Shown here piece after piece: positions 34,326 to 41,788 of a DNA stretch of 64,000 nt (position 1 is its first letter; each line of letters opens with the position of its first letter). The notes under the pieces were generated by a model. It saw only the letters and a program-made list of their open reading frames with translations, made no database searches and was not told the DNA's origin. The position numbers and the translations under genes were made by a program. This DNA is from JBMNUM01 sp050946275 (lineage in GTDB: Bacteria > Actinomycetota > Coriobacteriia > Coriobacteriales > CADBOM01), in the NCBI GenBank assembly GCA_050946275.1, contig JBMNUM010000002.1, forward strand, positions 91,154-155,153, given 5' to 3'.

Positions 34326-34542
34326 TGAGCTTGAGATCCGCCGTCGCCCACCGCGCGATGTAGTCCACGATGAAGATGATGACGCACACGTAGTCGAGGA
34401 CGACGAAATGCGGACGGGAATCGTGCACGCACAGCGGGACGAGCGAAGCTACGATGACGACCGCCATGACGATCGCGTACACGCGCGATGCCCTCGAATC
34501 GCCCTCTCCGCTCAAAACCTCGTATAGCGCCTTGCGGCTCAA
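34321..34542 (-). pseudogene. 5' fragment of a voltage-gated ion channel gene
   Basis: About 74 codons remain from TTG 34542, which follows GGGGGG. They encode a cytoplasmic start (LSRKALYEVLSGEGDSRASR), one membrane helix and a second helix ending VDYIARWATADLKLK, the typical S1-S2 start of prokaryotic potassium channel proteins. The remaining voltage sensor and pore are missing; the frame continues into repeat sequence and then antisense to lysR. It is a truncated gene. Confidence 0.65.
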
Positions 34543-34614
34543 TACGATGCGCCCCCCTATACGATCGCTCAAACCACGACCGCTTGCACGGTCCGCCCCG
34601 TTATAGCCCGGCTC

Positions 34615-35148
34615 CTAGTACTCGTCGACCTGGATCAGGCTGTAGAACTCGGCGTCCGCCACCTCAGCGAGCTTGGCGCGCGCGTTGAAGGGGGTCAGCT
34701 CGAGCAGAAATGCGTAGCCCGCCACGCTGCCGCCCGCTTTCTGGATCAGCTGTGCCGCCGCAACGGCCGTACCGCCCGTCGCGATGAGGTCGTCGACGAT
34801 GAGGACCTTGTCGCCGGGGACGATCGCGTCCTTGTGCAGCTCGAGGGTGTCGGTGCCGTACTCGAGCTCGTACTCCTGGCTGAACGTCTCGCGCGGGAGC
34901 TTGCCCGGCTTGCGGACGGGCACGAAGCCAACGCCCATCTCGACCGCCACGGGTGCGCCGAACACGAAGCCGCGTGCCTCGGTGCCCACGACCTTGGTGA
35001 CGCCCTGGCCCGCGAAATGAACGACGATGTCGCGCACGGCGGTGGCGAAACCCTCGCCATCGGAGAGCAGCGTCGTGATGTCCTTGAAGATGATGCCCGG
35101 CTTGGGGTATCCGGGGATGTCGGTGATCAGGCTTTCGTAATCGATCAT
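34615..35148 (-). CDS. apt: Adenine phosphoribosyltransferase
   Basis: 177 residues, normal length. It converts adenine and PRPP to AMP in purine salvage. The PRPP-binding motif VLIVDDLIATGGT is intact, and the N-terminal IPGYPKPGIIFKDITTLL and EARGFVFGAPVA are family hallmarks. It stands alone. Confidence 0.97.
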   Translation of the reverse strand: MIDYESLITDIPGYPKPGIIFKDITTLLSDGEGFATAVRDIVVHFAGQGVTKVVGTEARGFVFGAPVAVEMGVGFVPVRKPGKLPRETFSQEYELEYGTDTLELHKDAIVPGDKVLIVDDLIATGGTAVAAAQLIQKAGGSVAGYAFLLELTPFNARAKLAEVADAEFYSLIQVDEY

Positions 35149-35230
35149 GGAACCCTCCCGTAACAGTCTACAAACAGGGATAAGTGTAGCGCAGCGCAGC
35201 CGGGCCGCCCGCCATGAGAGTGCCAGCCGG

Positions 35231-35258
35231 TGGAACGCTCCCCCGGGGGAGCGTTCCA
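35231..35258. repeat. Class B palindrome, perfect
   Basis: A 28-bp perfect palindrome, TGGAACGCTCCCCC and its complement, five bases from the LtrA stop codon. Confidence 0.75.
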
Positions 35259-35262
35259 GATC

Positions 35263-36645
35263 TCACTCGCGTTCCGCGGATTCGCCGGTGTCGACTCCCT
35301 CGACGCGGCTGATGACCTTCTCGCGAATCGACTCCTTGCACGCGTCCGACAGGCTCTCCCCGCCGTCCCGCAGGCCCTGGGCCATCCCCTCCCGGCCCAC
35401 CACGTCGCGCACCTCGCGGTAGACATCGGCCATCGCCTTGCGCCCCTCGCGCGTCCGCACGCTGTGACCCGCCTCGATCATCTCCTCGTCATCGAACCCG
35501 ATCGAGCGGCCGAACGCCATGAGCTTCGTGCGCGAGTGGTAGATCAGCCACTCGTGCCATAGCGCGAAGTAGACGGCAGCCGTGTCGCATATGAGGTTCA
35601 CCATGGGATTGAAGTTCGTCGCGAACGCCACGATCACGATGAAGGCGCACGTCCCCAGCCTGCCGGCGAGGAACGCCTTCGTGTAGTGGAACTCGGGCTT
35701 GTTCCAGAAGCCCAGCACGAACGACGTGAGCAGGTAGAGCACGAGCCACGCCATGAGGAAGAGGCTCTTCGGCAGGAACGCCACCTCCGGATCGGGCATG
35801 AACTCCAACCCCACGGTCAGGTTGCCGATGACGAGGATGAGCCAGCCGGTGACGGTGAGGAACGCCCTGCCGTCGCTCTTGCGATGATGGTCGAGCATGT
35901 TGTCGTGCTCGTAGATGTAGATGAGGAAGAGCCCCACGACCAGCGCGAACACGAGGATGGAGTACGCGATCGTCGACGCGCCCGTCATGTACGTCGCGAT
36001 GGCCACGATCGTCTCGCCGAACGCGATGATCACGAGCAGCGAGCAGCGCTCGGCGAGATGGCCGAAGCGCGAGTCCTTGCGGCGGTACGCCTTGTTGCGC
36101 GCGAACACGCCCATGCCGAACGCGAGGCCCACCCACGAGGCGATCTCGCTCGGCGCCGTCGGCAGGAAGGCGGCCGTCGTCACGATCACCAGCTGCATCG
36201 CGAGCACAACGATCGTCATGTTCATGATGCTCTTGTCGTCCTCGTCGAGGTTCGTGTACCGCACGCGCTTGATGGCCCAGTGCACGAGCAGGTTCACCAG
36301 GATGAGCGCCCACGCGATGTTGAACGTGAAGAACGTGTTCTCCCAGTCGGTCCGTATGCCCGACGCGAGGAAGTACAGAAGGAACATGTTGATGAACAGG
36401 CATATGTTGTCGGAGGCCGAGCGGTCGCCGTAGCGGTTCATGAGGAACGTCGTGAAGAACCACACCTGCAGCACGACGAGGAACGAGAACATGTAGATGC
36501 CCCACGTCCCCCAATCGAGGAAGTCCCCCTGCAGGTGATGGCACAGCGACGTGATGATGCTGATGCAGTACACGAAGATGAGGTCGTAGAACAGCTCGAT
36601 GTTCGAGACGCCCTCGACCGCCTTGAATATGCGCTTTCTAATCAC
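35263..36645 (-). CDS. LtrA-family membrane protein
   Basis: 460 residues with about twelve helices. VEGVSNIELFYDLIFVYCIS near the start and HLAERCSLLVIIAFGETIVAI in the middle are the two signature segments of the low temperature requirement A family. The molecular function of this family is not established. A soluble C-terminal tail of about 80 residues follows the last helix. Class B palindromes flank it on both sides. Confidence 0.85.
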   Translation of the reverse strand: MIRKRIFKAVEGVSNIELFYDLIFVYCISIITSLCHHLQGDFLDWGTWGIYMFSFLVVLQVWFFTTFLMNRYGDRSASDNICLFINMFLLYFLASGIRTDWENTFFTFNIAWALILVNLLVHWAIKRVRYTNLDEDDKSIMNMTIVVLAMQLVIVTTAAFLPTAPSEIASWVGLAFGMGVFARNKAYRRKDSRFGHLAERCSLLVIIAFGETIVAIATYMTGASTIAYSILVFALVVGLFLIYIYEHDNMLDHHRKSDGRAFLTVTGWLILVIGNLTVGLEFMPDPEVAFLPKSLFLMAWLVLYLLTSFVLGFWNKPEFHYTKAFLAGRLGTCAFIVIVAFATNFNPMVNLICDTAAVYFALWHEWLIYHSRTKLMAFGRSIGFDDEEMIEAGHSVRTREGRKAMADVYREVRDVVGREGMAQGLRDGGESLSDACKESIREKVISRVEGVDTGESAERE

Positions 36646-36661
36646 TCTTCACGCTCACTAT

Positions 36662-36686
36662 GGAGCGCTCCCCCACGGAGCGCTCC
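36662..36686. repeat. Class B palindrome plus a degenerate neighbour
   Basis: GGAGCGCTCC-CCCAC-GGAGCGCTCC upstream of the LtrA gene. A decayed copy GGAACACCAC...GCAGCGTTCC lies at 36711-36735. Confidence 0.6.
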
Positions 36687-36741
36687 GTTTATCTACCTCA
36701 TATAACTGACGGAACACCACTGCGGGCAGCGTTCCGATTCC

Positions 36742-37416
36742 CTACGACGAGCTGGGCATGTGCGCGGCGATCACATCGGCCAGCGTGGCGAGCGGCATCG
36801 TCTGCAGCCAGACGGTTCCCGGTCCGGTGAGCACCGTGTTGAACAGGCCCTCGCCGCCGAACATGATGTTCTTCGCACCCTTGATGCGCTCGATGGCCAT
36901 GTTAACCGATGCGCTCATGGCGAGCACGTTGCCCGTGTCGACCACCAGCGACTGGCCGGCAGCCAGCTCGTACTTCACGAGCGAGCCATCGCACTCGATG
37001 AAGGCGATGCCCTGTCCGCTCAGGCGCTGCATGATGAAGCCCTCGCCGCCGAAGAAGCCGCCGCCGAGCTTCTGATGGAAGTGCATGGAGATCTCCACGC
37101 CCATCTCCGAGGCGAGGAAGCCCATCTTCTGCACGATCAGCTCCTGGCCCGGAGCGATCTGCACGGGCAGGATCTTGCCGGGGAAGCTCGAGCCGAACGC
37201 GATCTTGCCGGGCGCTGTGGCGGTGTAGATGTTCTGGAACATCGACTCGCCCGAGAACAGGCGACCGAGCATCTTGCCGGCACCGCCGCCCTTGGTCTCC
37301 ATCTGCATGACCGGATCCATCCAGACCATGGAGCCCTTCTCCGTCTTCATGACCTCGCCGCGCTGCAGCTCGCAAACGACTGCCGGGAACGGCTCACCGA
37401 CGATCTCGTACTGCAT
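36742..37416 (-). CDS. AIM24/TIGR00266-family protein
   Basis: 224 residues; GGAAGGAG lies five bases before ATG 37416. Glycine-rich beta-strand repeats such as GGGFFGGEGFIMQRLSG and MFGGEGLFNTVLTGPG are diagnostic of this beta-roll family, also called tryptophan RNA-binding attenuator-like. It is cytoplasmic and its function is unknown. It is separate from its neighbours. Confidence 0.88.
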   Translation of the reverse strand: MQYEIVGEPFPAVVCELQRGEVMKTEKGSMVWMDPVMQMETKGGGAGKMLGRLFSGESMFQNIYTATAPGKIAFGSSFPGKILPVQIAPGQELIVQKMGFLASEMGVEISMHFHQKLGGGFFGGEGFIMQRLSGQGIAFIECDGSLVKYELAAGQSLVVDTGNVLAMSASVNMAIERIKGAKNIMFGGEGLFNTVLTGPGTVWLQTMPLATLADVIAAHMPSSS

Positions 37417-37512
37417 GGTTGCTCCTTCCGCACATGAGATTCGACGCGCGCCATGCATGGCCGCGCTAGCTAGATTGTACGAGATTGCAGGTATGATAAC
37501 CATGCACGCACC

Positions 37513-37543
37513 AATGAGCCGAAGGGCGGTCCCTCGACTCATT
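37513..37543. repeat. Class C palindrome
   Basis: AATGAGCCGAAGGG and CCCTCGACTCATT around CGGT, between divergent genes. Confidence 0.65.
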
Positions 37544-37573
37544 TCACCACCGAGGACGAGGGAGGAGAGGCCT

Positions 37574-38536
37574 GTGTTCAGCATCGGCGGAGCCATGTCG
37601 AGCATCGTCGCGTTGCTCCTCATCACCGTGCTAGGCTATATCGCGGCCAAGCTCGGCTACCTCACCGACGGCAACAAGAACCACATCGCCAAGCTTCTCC
37701 TCAACATCACGCTGCCCTGCATGATCATCGCGTCGATGGCGAAGATGGACGCCTCCGAGGGCGGCGCGCAGATCGGCTGGTCGATCGTCCTCGCCGTCGT
37801 CTTGTACTTCGTGTTGCTCGGCGTGACATGGGTGAGCAACGTCGTGTTGCGCGTGCCGCGCGGGCAGCGCAACCTCTACCTGTTCATGGGGACGTTCGCC
37901 AACATGGGCTTCGTGGGCATCGCGGTGGTCGCGGCCGTCGTGGGCGGCGGCGCGGCGTTTCTCGGCAGCCTCTTCTGCGCGATCCAGAACGTCTTCCTGT
38001 TCAGCATCTCCACGGGCATCCTCACCTCCAAGCGCAGCGAGCGCCCGGGCGTGCGCGGTCGCCGCTCGGTCGATGTGAAGGGGCTGATCAAGCGCATCAT
38101 CAGCGCGCCGCTCGTCGCGAGTGTCATCGCGATGGCGCTGTTCTTCACGGGGACGACGCTGCCCGGCCCAATCATGCAGACGCTCGACATGGCCGGAGCC
38201 GTCACCGCACCGCTCGCCATGATGCTCATCGGCCAGGCGATCGCAGCCTCCAACATCCGCGAGATGGTGCGCGAGTGGCGTCTCTACGGCTTCACGGCCA
38301 TCCGCATGCTCGTGGCGCCCATCGTCGCATGGGTCGTGCTCGGGGCGATGGGCGTGGACCCGACGGTGGCATGCGTCTTCACGATCATGATGACGATGCC
38401 GGTCGGCACGATGGTGCCGGTGCTCATCACGGTCTACGGAGGCGACGAGCAACTGGCGACCAGGGGCACGGTGATGACGACGGTCCTGTCGTTCGCCACG
38501 ATTCCCATCGTGCTGGCGCTGATGTCGGTGCTGTAA
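37574..38536 (+). CDS. AEC-family (auxin efflux carrier-like) transporter
   Basis: 320 residues with about ten helices in two five-helix halves. The N-terminus LLITVLGYIAAKLGYLTDGNKNHIAKLLLNITLPCMI is characteristic, as is the central FANMGFVGIAVV. The family moves organic acids such as malate, or amino acids. GTG 37574 follows GGAGGAGAGG; an ATG seven codons on lacks a site. Confidence 0.85.
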   Translation: MFSIGGAMSSIVALLLITVLGYIAAKLGYLTDGNKNHIAKLLLNITLPCMIIASMAKMDASEGGAQIGWSIVLAVVLYFVLLGVTWVSNVVLRVPRGQRNLYLFMGTFANMGFVGIAVVAAVVGGGAAFLGSLFCAIQNVFLFSISTGILTSKRSERPGVRGRRSVDVKGLIKRIISAPLVASVIAMALFFTGTTLPGPIMQTLDMAGAVTAPLAMMLIGQAIAASNIREMVREWRLYGFTAIRMLVAPIVAWVVLGAMGVDPTVACVFTIMMTMPVGTMVPVLITVYGGDEQLATRGTVMTTVLSFATIPIVLALMSVL

Positions 38537-38537
38537 C

Positions 38538-38570
38538 CGGGACACTTCTGACCCGGTCGAAAGCGTCCCG
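38538..38570. repeat. Class D palindrome
   Basis: CGGGACACTTCTGAC and GTCGAAAGCGTCCCG, one base after the AEC transporter stop codon. Confidence 0.65.
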
Positions 38571-38638
38571 CAACGGTGCCGTCAATTCCCGTTTCGCCTA
38601 CAATGGTCTCAACGATCCAACGAGGAAGGGAGCAGGTC

Positions 38639-39049
38639 ATGGCCGTTATGCCCGAGCGCGTGCAGGAGCTTTTCACCGAGGTCGACGACGTCTTCTTCTC
38701 CACCGCCACCGCGGAGGGGCAGCCGAACATGTGCATCGTCGGCATGAAGAAGCTGATCGATGCGGAGACCGTGTACCTCTCCGACCAGTTCTTCAAGAAG
38801 ACGCTTGCCAACGTGCAGGCCAACCCCAAGGTCGCCGTCCTCATCTGGAAGGGCCGCGAGGCCTACGTGCTGCACGGCACCGCGCGCTACGTGAACGAAG
38901 GAGCGGAGTTCGAGGAGCTTAAAAGCTGGGTGGACGAGAAGTTCGCATCCATGGGGATGCCCATCAAGGCCAAGGGCGGCGTCTTCGTGACCGTCGAGTC
39001 CGTCTACACCTCGACTCCTGGCGGCACCGCGGGCGACCAGATCGCATAG
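38639..39049 (+). CDS. Pyridoxamine 5'-phosphate oxidase-family flavin protein
   Basis: 136 residues; GAGGAAGGGAG precedes ATG 38639. Split-barrel pattern with VFFSTATAEGQPNMCIVGMKKL, YLSDQFFKKTLANVQANPKVAVLIW and a C-terminal VESVYTSTPGG. It probably binds FMN or a related cofactor. The reaction is unknown. It differs clearly from the NimA-like protein at 2564. Confidence 0.82.
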   Translation: MAVMPERVQELFTEVDDVFFSTATAEGQPNMCIVGMKKLIDAETVYLSDQFFKKTLANVQANPKVAVLIWKGREAYVLHGTARYVNEGAEFEELKSWVDEKFASMGMPIKAKGGVFVTVESVYTSTPGGTAGDQIA

Positions 39050-39055
39050 CACCGC

Positions 39056-39141
39056 AAAACCTGTCAATCAAGGCGGGGCTGTTTGGCAGGTTTTGCAGAT
39101 GAGATGACAATTTGACCCGCCTTGATTGTCTGGCAGGTTTC
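39056..39141. repeat. Class A palindrome, copy 4
   Basis: AAACCTGTCAATCAAGGCGG (39057) pairs with GCCTTGATTGTC (39119-39130); an inner TTGGCAGGTTTTGC and the outer TGGCAGGTTT resemble copy 1. Confidence 0.7.
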
Positions 39142-39158
39142 AAGGGATGGAGGCCGCC

Positions 39159-39929
39159 ATGAGCGCCTATGCAAACCACGTCCAGCTCGCCGAACTGATG
39201 AAGCTCGAACTCGAGCCCGTCGGCATCTACTTCGGCAACACCGAGGCCGTCTGCGACCTCGACGCCAAGCCCGATCGACGCAATTGCGTCGTGCCGTTCC
39301 TCATGACGGCCGCCAAGGGCCGCAGTTGCTCGATGACCGAGGAGACCTGCAACTGCGCGGGCGGCAAGGTGGGCTGCTGCTTCGGCGACGGCTTTGAGCG
39401 GGGTCGCCCCACGATCCACAAGATGCTCTCGCAGGGATACGCCGAGGGCGAGGCGCCTCCCGGCATGCCCGAGCACCTGCGCGTCGGCGAGCGCTTCTAC
39501 TGCGACGAGAGCCTGGGGCTGCTGTGGCGCGAGTCGCTGCCCCTCTCGGAGCGCGCCTACCCGCGCATCGTGTTCGCGCCGCTGTCCAAGTGGGACGAGA
39601 TCGGCCAGCCGGACCTCGTCTTCGCGTTCGCGAACCCCGACCAGATCTCTGCGTTCGTCGTCATGCTCGGATTCCACAACGGCCGCGCATGCAACACGAT
39701 CGTGCCGCAGTGCGCCGCGTGCCAGTCGATCATGTTCGCCGCCAACGAGATCGACAGCGACGACCCGCAGGCCGTCATGGGGCTCTTCGATGTCTCGCAG
39801 CGTCGCCCGGTGCTGGCGAACCTGCTCTCGATGACGATGCCCTATGCCGTATGGGAGGGAATGACGCACGACCTCGACAAGACGTTCTTCCACACCCACG
39901 CCTGGGCCGAGATCGCCAAGCGCCTATAA
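39159..39929 (+). CDS. DUF169-family protein
   Basis: 256 residues; GGATGGAGG lies five bases before ATG 39159. LELEPVGIYFGNTEAVCD and the cysteine-rich stretch RSCSMTEETCNCAGGKVGCCFGDG are typical of DUF169 proteins found in anaerobes. The seven or so cysteines, with CAAC later, suggest a metal or cluster site, but the function is unknown. It is cytoplasmic. Confidence 0.85.
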   Translation: MSAYANHVQLAELMKLELEPVGIYFGNTEAVCDLDAKPDRRNCVVPFLMTAAKGRSCSMTEETCNCAGGKVGCCFGDGFERGRPTIHKMLSQGYAEGEAPPGMPEHLRVGERFYCDESLGLLWRESLPLSERAYPRIVFAPLSKWDEIGQPDLVFAFANPDQISAFVVMLGFHNGRACNTIVPQCAACQSIMFAANEIDSDDPQAVMGLFDVSQRRPVLANLLSMTMPYAVWEGMTHDLDKTFFHTHAWAEIAKRL

Positions 39930-39934
39930 GCGGG

Positions 39935-39951
39935 ACCTGTCAATCAGGGCG
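39935..39951. repeat. Class A fragment
   Basis: ACCTGTCAATCAGGGCG, a single arm of class A, squeezed between the DUF169 stop codon and the stop codon of the convergent amidase. Confidence 0.5.
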
Positions 39952-41526
39952 TTAGAAGTAACGGTTCACGCCGGCGACTATGCCGTTGGCCAGCTTGTTC
40001 ACCTGTGATGCAGAGCGGCTCGAGGCCCGGTCGCCCACCTCGAGGTCGACCGAGGGGATGGTCGAGTAGGACGTCTGCGTCAGGTCGATGGCCATCGAGC
40101 CGCCGCCCATGATCTTCACGCCCTTGCTGCGCAGGCCCTTGACCAGGTTGCTGCCGAGGGCATTGTGCTGCCTCCAGTGCGCCTTCACCGGCTGCATGTT
40201 TCGGTATGAGCTCACGTTCGGAACGCTGATGTAGAAGGCTCCCTTGTCGCTGGACGTGCTGTCGTAGTGAATCGAGATATGGCAGTCCGCAAAGCGGTTC
40301 GCGATCACCGTGCGCGCGATGTTGTCGAACCGCGCATTGCCGTCCTCGCGCAGCATCAGGACGTCATAGCCCGCGGCCAGCAGCTTCCCGCGCGTGACCA
40401 TCGCCACCTTCAGCGTCGCCGACGCCTCGCTCGTCCCGCCGGACAGCGTCGTGCCATCCGCGATCGCCGTCGCGTATTTCGAGCCCGCCGCGGTGCTGCC
40501 TCCAGTCACCTTCGGCGTTCCGTTCGGATGGCACAGCGTGCGGACGGACGAGCCTCCCCTGGTGCCGTGTCCGGCGTTGATGGCGACCACGATCCCCTTG
40601 CGCTTCGCTGCAGGCGAGATGTACAGCGCGGCCATGTCGCTGTGAATCTTGGAGTAGCCGGCGTACTTCCACTTCGGATTCCACTTGATGAGCTGGATCG
40701 TCCTGCCCGACGTCTTGAGCACGCTCGCGCAATTGCCGCCGTAGGACCTCACGGTGTACGTGTACCTCACGCCGGCCTTCGCCTTCTTGTCGGTGTAGCT
40801 CAGGCCGTGCGTGCTCCCCAGCTTCACGAAGCTGCCCGACCCGGCCTTGCGGTACACCATGTACCCCTTGGCGCCGGGCGTCTTGAGCCAGCTGACCTTC
40901 ACGCCCGCGTCGACGTGCAGGAGGTTCTTCATCGCGGGCGCCTTCAGGCAGCGGATGGGCTTGCCGGTGCCGTTGAACGCGCTCCATGCCGGCGAGATGC
41001 TCCTGACGGTGTAGCGGTAGTCCTTGCCCGCAGCCGCCGTCTTGTCGATGAAGGAAAGCGCCGTCGTATCGGTCAGCGTCTTCCAGTTGCCGCTGCCGAG
41101 CTTGCGGTAGACGCGGTACTTCTGCGTGCCGTTCGTCTTCTGCCAGGCGACCTTGACGCCCGCCGCCGTGTTCTGCAGGGTCGTGATCTTGGGCGCCGCG
41201 AACGTGGCGCCACACTTGGTGCACTCGCAGTTCGACCACGTGTGCCCCTGCACCACCGTCGTGCCGCAGACCTCGCAGGTTGCGACATGGTTCGCGCCGT
41301 CCTTCTTGTCGGTGTACACGTAGCTGTGACCGTTGGCCTCGCAAGGATCGGGCTGCTCGTCAGCCGCCGGGTCGCCCTCAGTAGCGCCCGGTGCATCGGA
41401 GTCGGCCGCGAGCGTGTACTGCTGCCCCACTCCGAAGGCCGGGGTGATGCGGGCCGGCGCGATGGCGACAACCAGGGCCACGGCCAGAACAAGCGCCGTT
41501 CCCAGCACGATGCGCCCGAACTTCAT
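39952..41526 (-). CDS. Secreted N-acetylmuramoyl-L-alanine amidase with fibronectin-like repeats
   Basis: 524 residues. A signal peptide covers ~1-32. A short Cys-rich zinc-ribbon-like segment follows (GHSYVYTDKKDG, CEVCG, CECTKCG). Two fibronectin III-like repeats come next (~105-195 and ~196-285), each with YRVYRK/YMVYRK and YRYTVRS/YTYTVRS. The C-terminal Amidase_3 domain (~315-524) has INAGHGT, SIHYDS and the catalytic PSVDLEVGD. It cuts the bond between muramic acid and the stem peptide. AAGGGGG lies before ATG 41526. Confidence 0.88.
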   Translation of the reverse strand: MKFGRIVLGTALVLAVALVVAIAPARITPAFGVGQQYTLAADSDAPGATEGDPAADEQPDPCEANGHSYVYTDKKDGANHVATCEVCGTTVVQGHTWSNCECTKCGATFAAPKITTLQNTAAGVKVAWQKTNGTQKYRVYRKLGSGNWKTLTDTTALSFIDKTAAAGKDYRYTVRSISPAWSAFNGTGKPIRCLKAPAMKNLLHVDAGVKVSWLKTPGAKGYMVYRKAGSGSFVKLGSTHGLSYTDKKAKAGVRYTYTVRSYGGNCASVLKTSGRTIQLIKWNPKWKYAGYSKIHSDMAALYISPAAKRKGIVVAINAGHGTRGGSSVRTLCHPNGTPKVTGGSTAAGSKYATAIADGTTLSGGTSEASATLKVAMVTRGKLLAAGYDVLMLREDGNARFDNIARTVIANRFADCHISIHYDSTSSDKGAFYISVPNVSSYRNMQPVKAHWRQHNALGSNLVKGLRSKGVKIMGGGSMAIDLTQTSYSTIPSVDLEVGDRASSRSASQVNKLANGIVAGVNRYF

Positions 41527-41574
41527 GAGAATCCCCCTTACCGCGGCAGACGAGACCGCTCTCCCATGATACCG

Positions 41575-41638
41575 AAACCTGACAATCACGTCAGACGCCG
41601 GTGTCATGACAAACACGTCTGACGCGATTGTCAGGTTT
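41575..41638. repeat. Class A palindrome, copy 6
   Basis: AACCTGACAATCACGTCAGA and its complement, with one mismatch, flank a 19-nt centre. It lies between the divergent amidase and feoB genes. Confidence 0.75.
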
Positions 41639-41701
41639 TGCCATGTTTGAAGTCCGCTTGCGTGAGAAATGCGCGTCCTAGCGGCACGAATAGTTAGTCT
41701 C

Positions 41702-41731
41702 TTGTAACTTAAAGTTATCATCATGTAACTT
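41702..41731 (+). promoter_or_regulatory. feoB promoter region with palindromic operator
   Basis: TTGTAA (41702), 18 bp, TAACTT (41726) as a weak promoter. TAACTT-A-AAGTTA at 41705-41717 is a perfect inverted repeat, and TAACTTA recurs at 41726. Overlap of promoter and dyad suits an iron repressor of the DtxR or Fur type, which is inference. Confidence 0.45.
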
Positions 41732-41788
41732 ATTCTGAGCGTTGGAGACGATGGGGGTCGCCTCCGCGATTTGAGGATATGGGGATAC

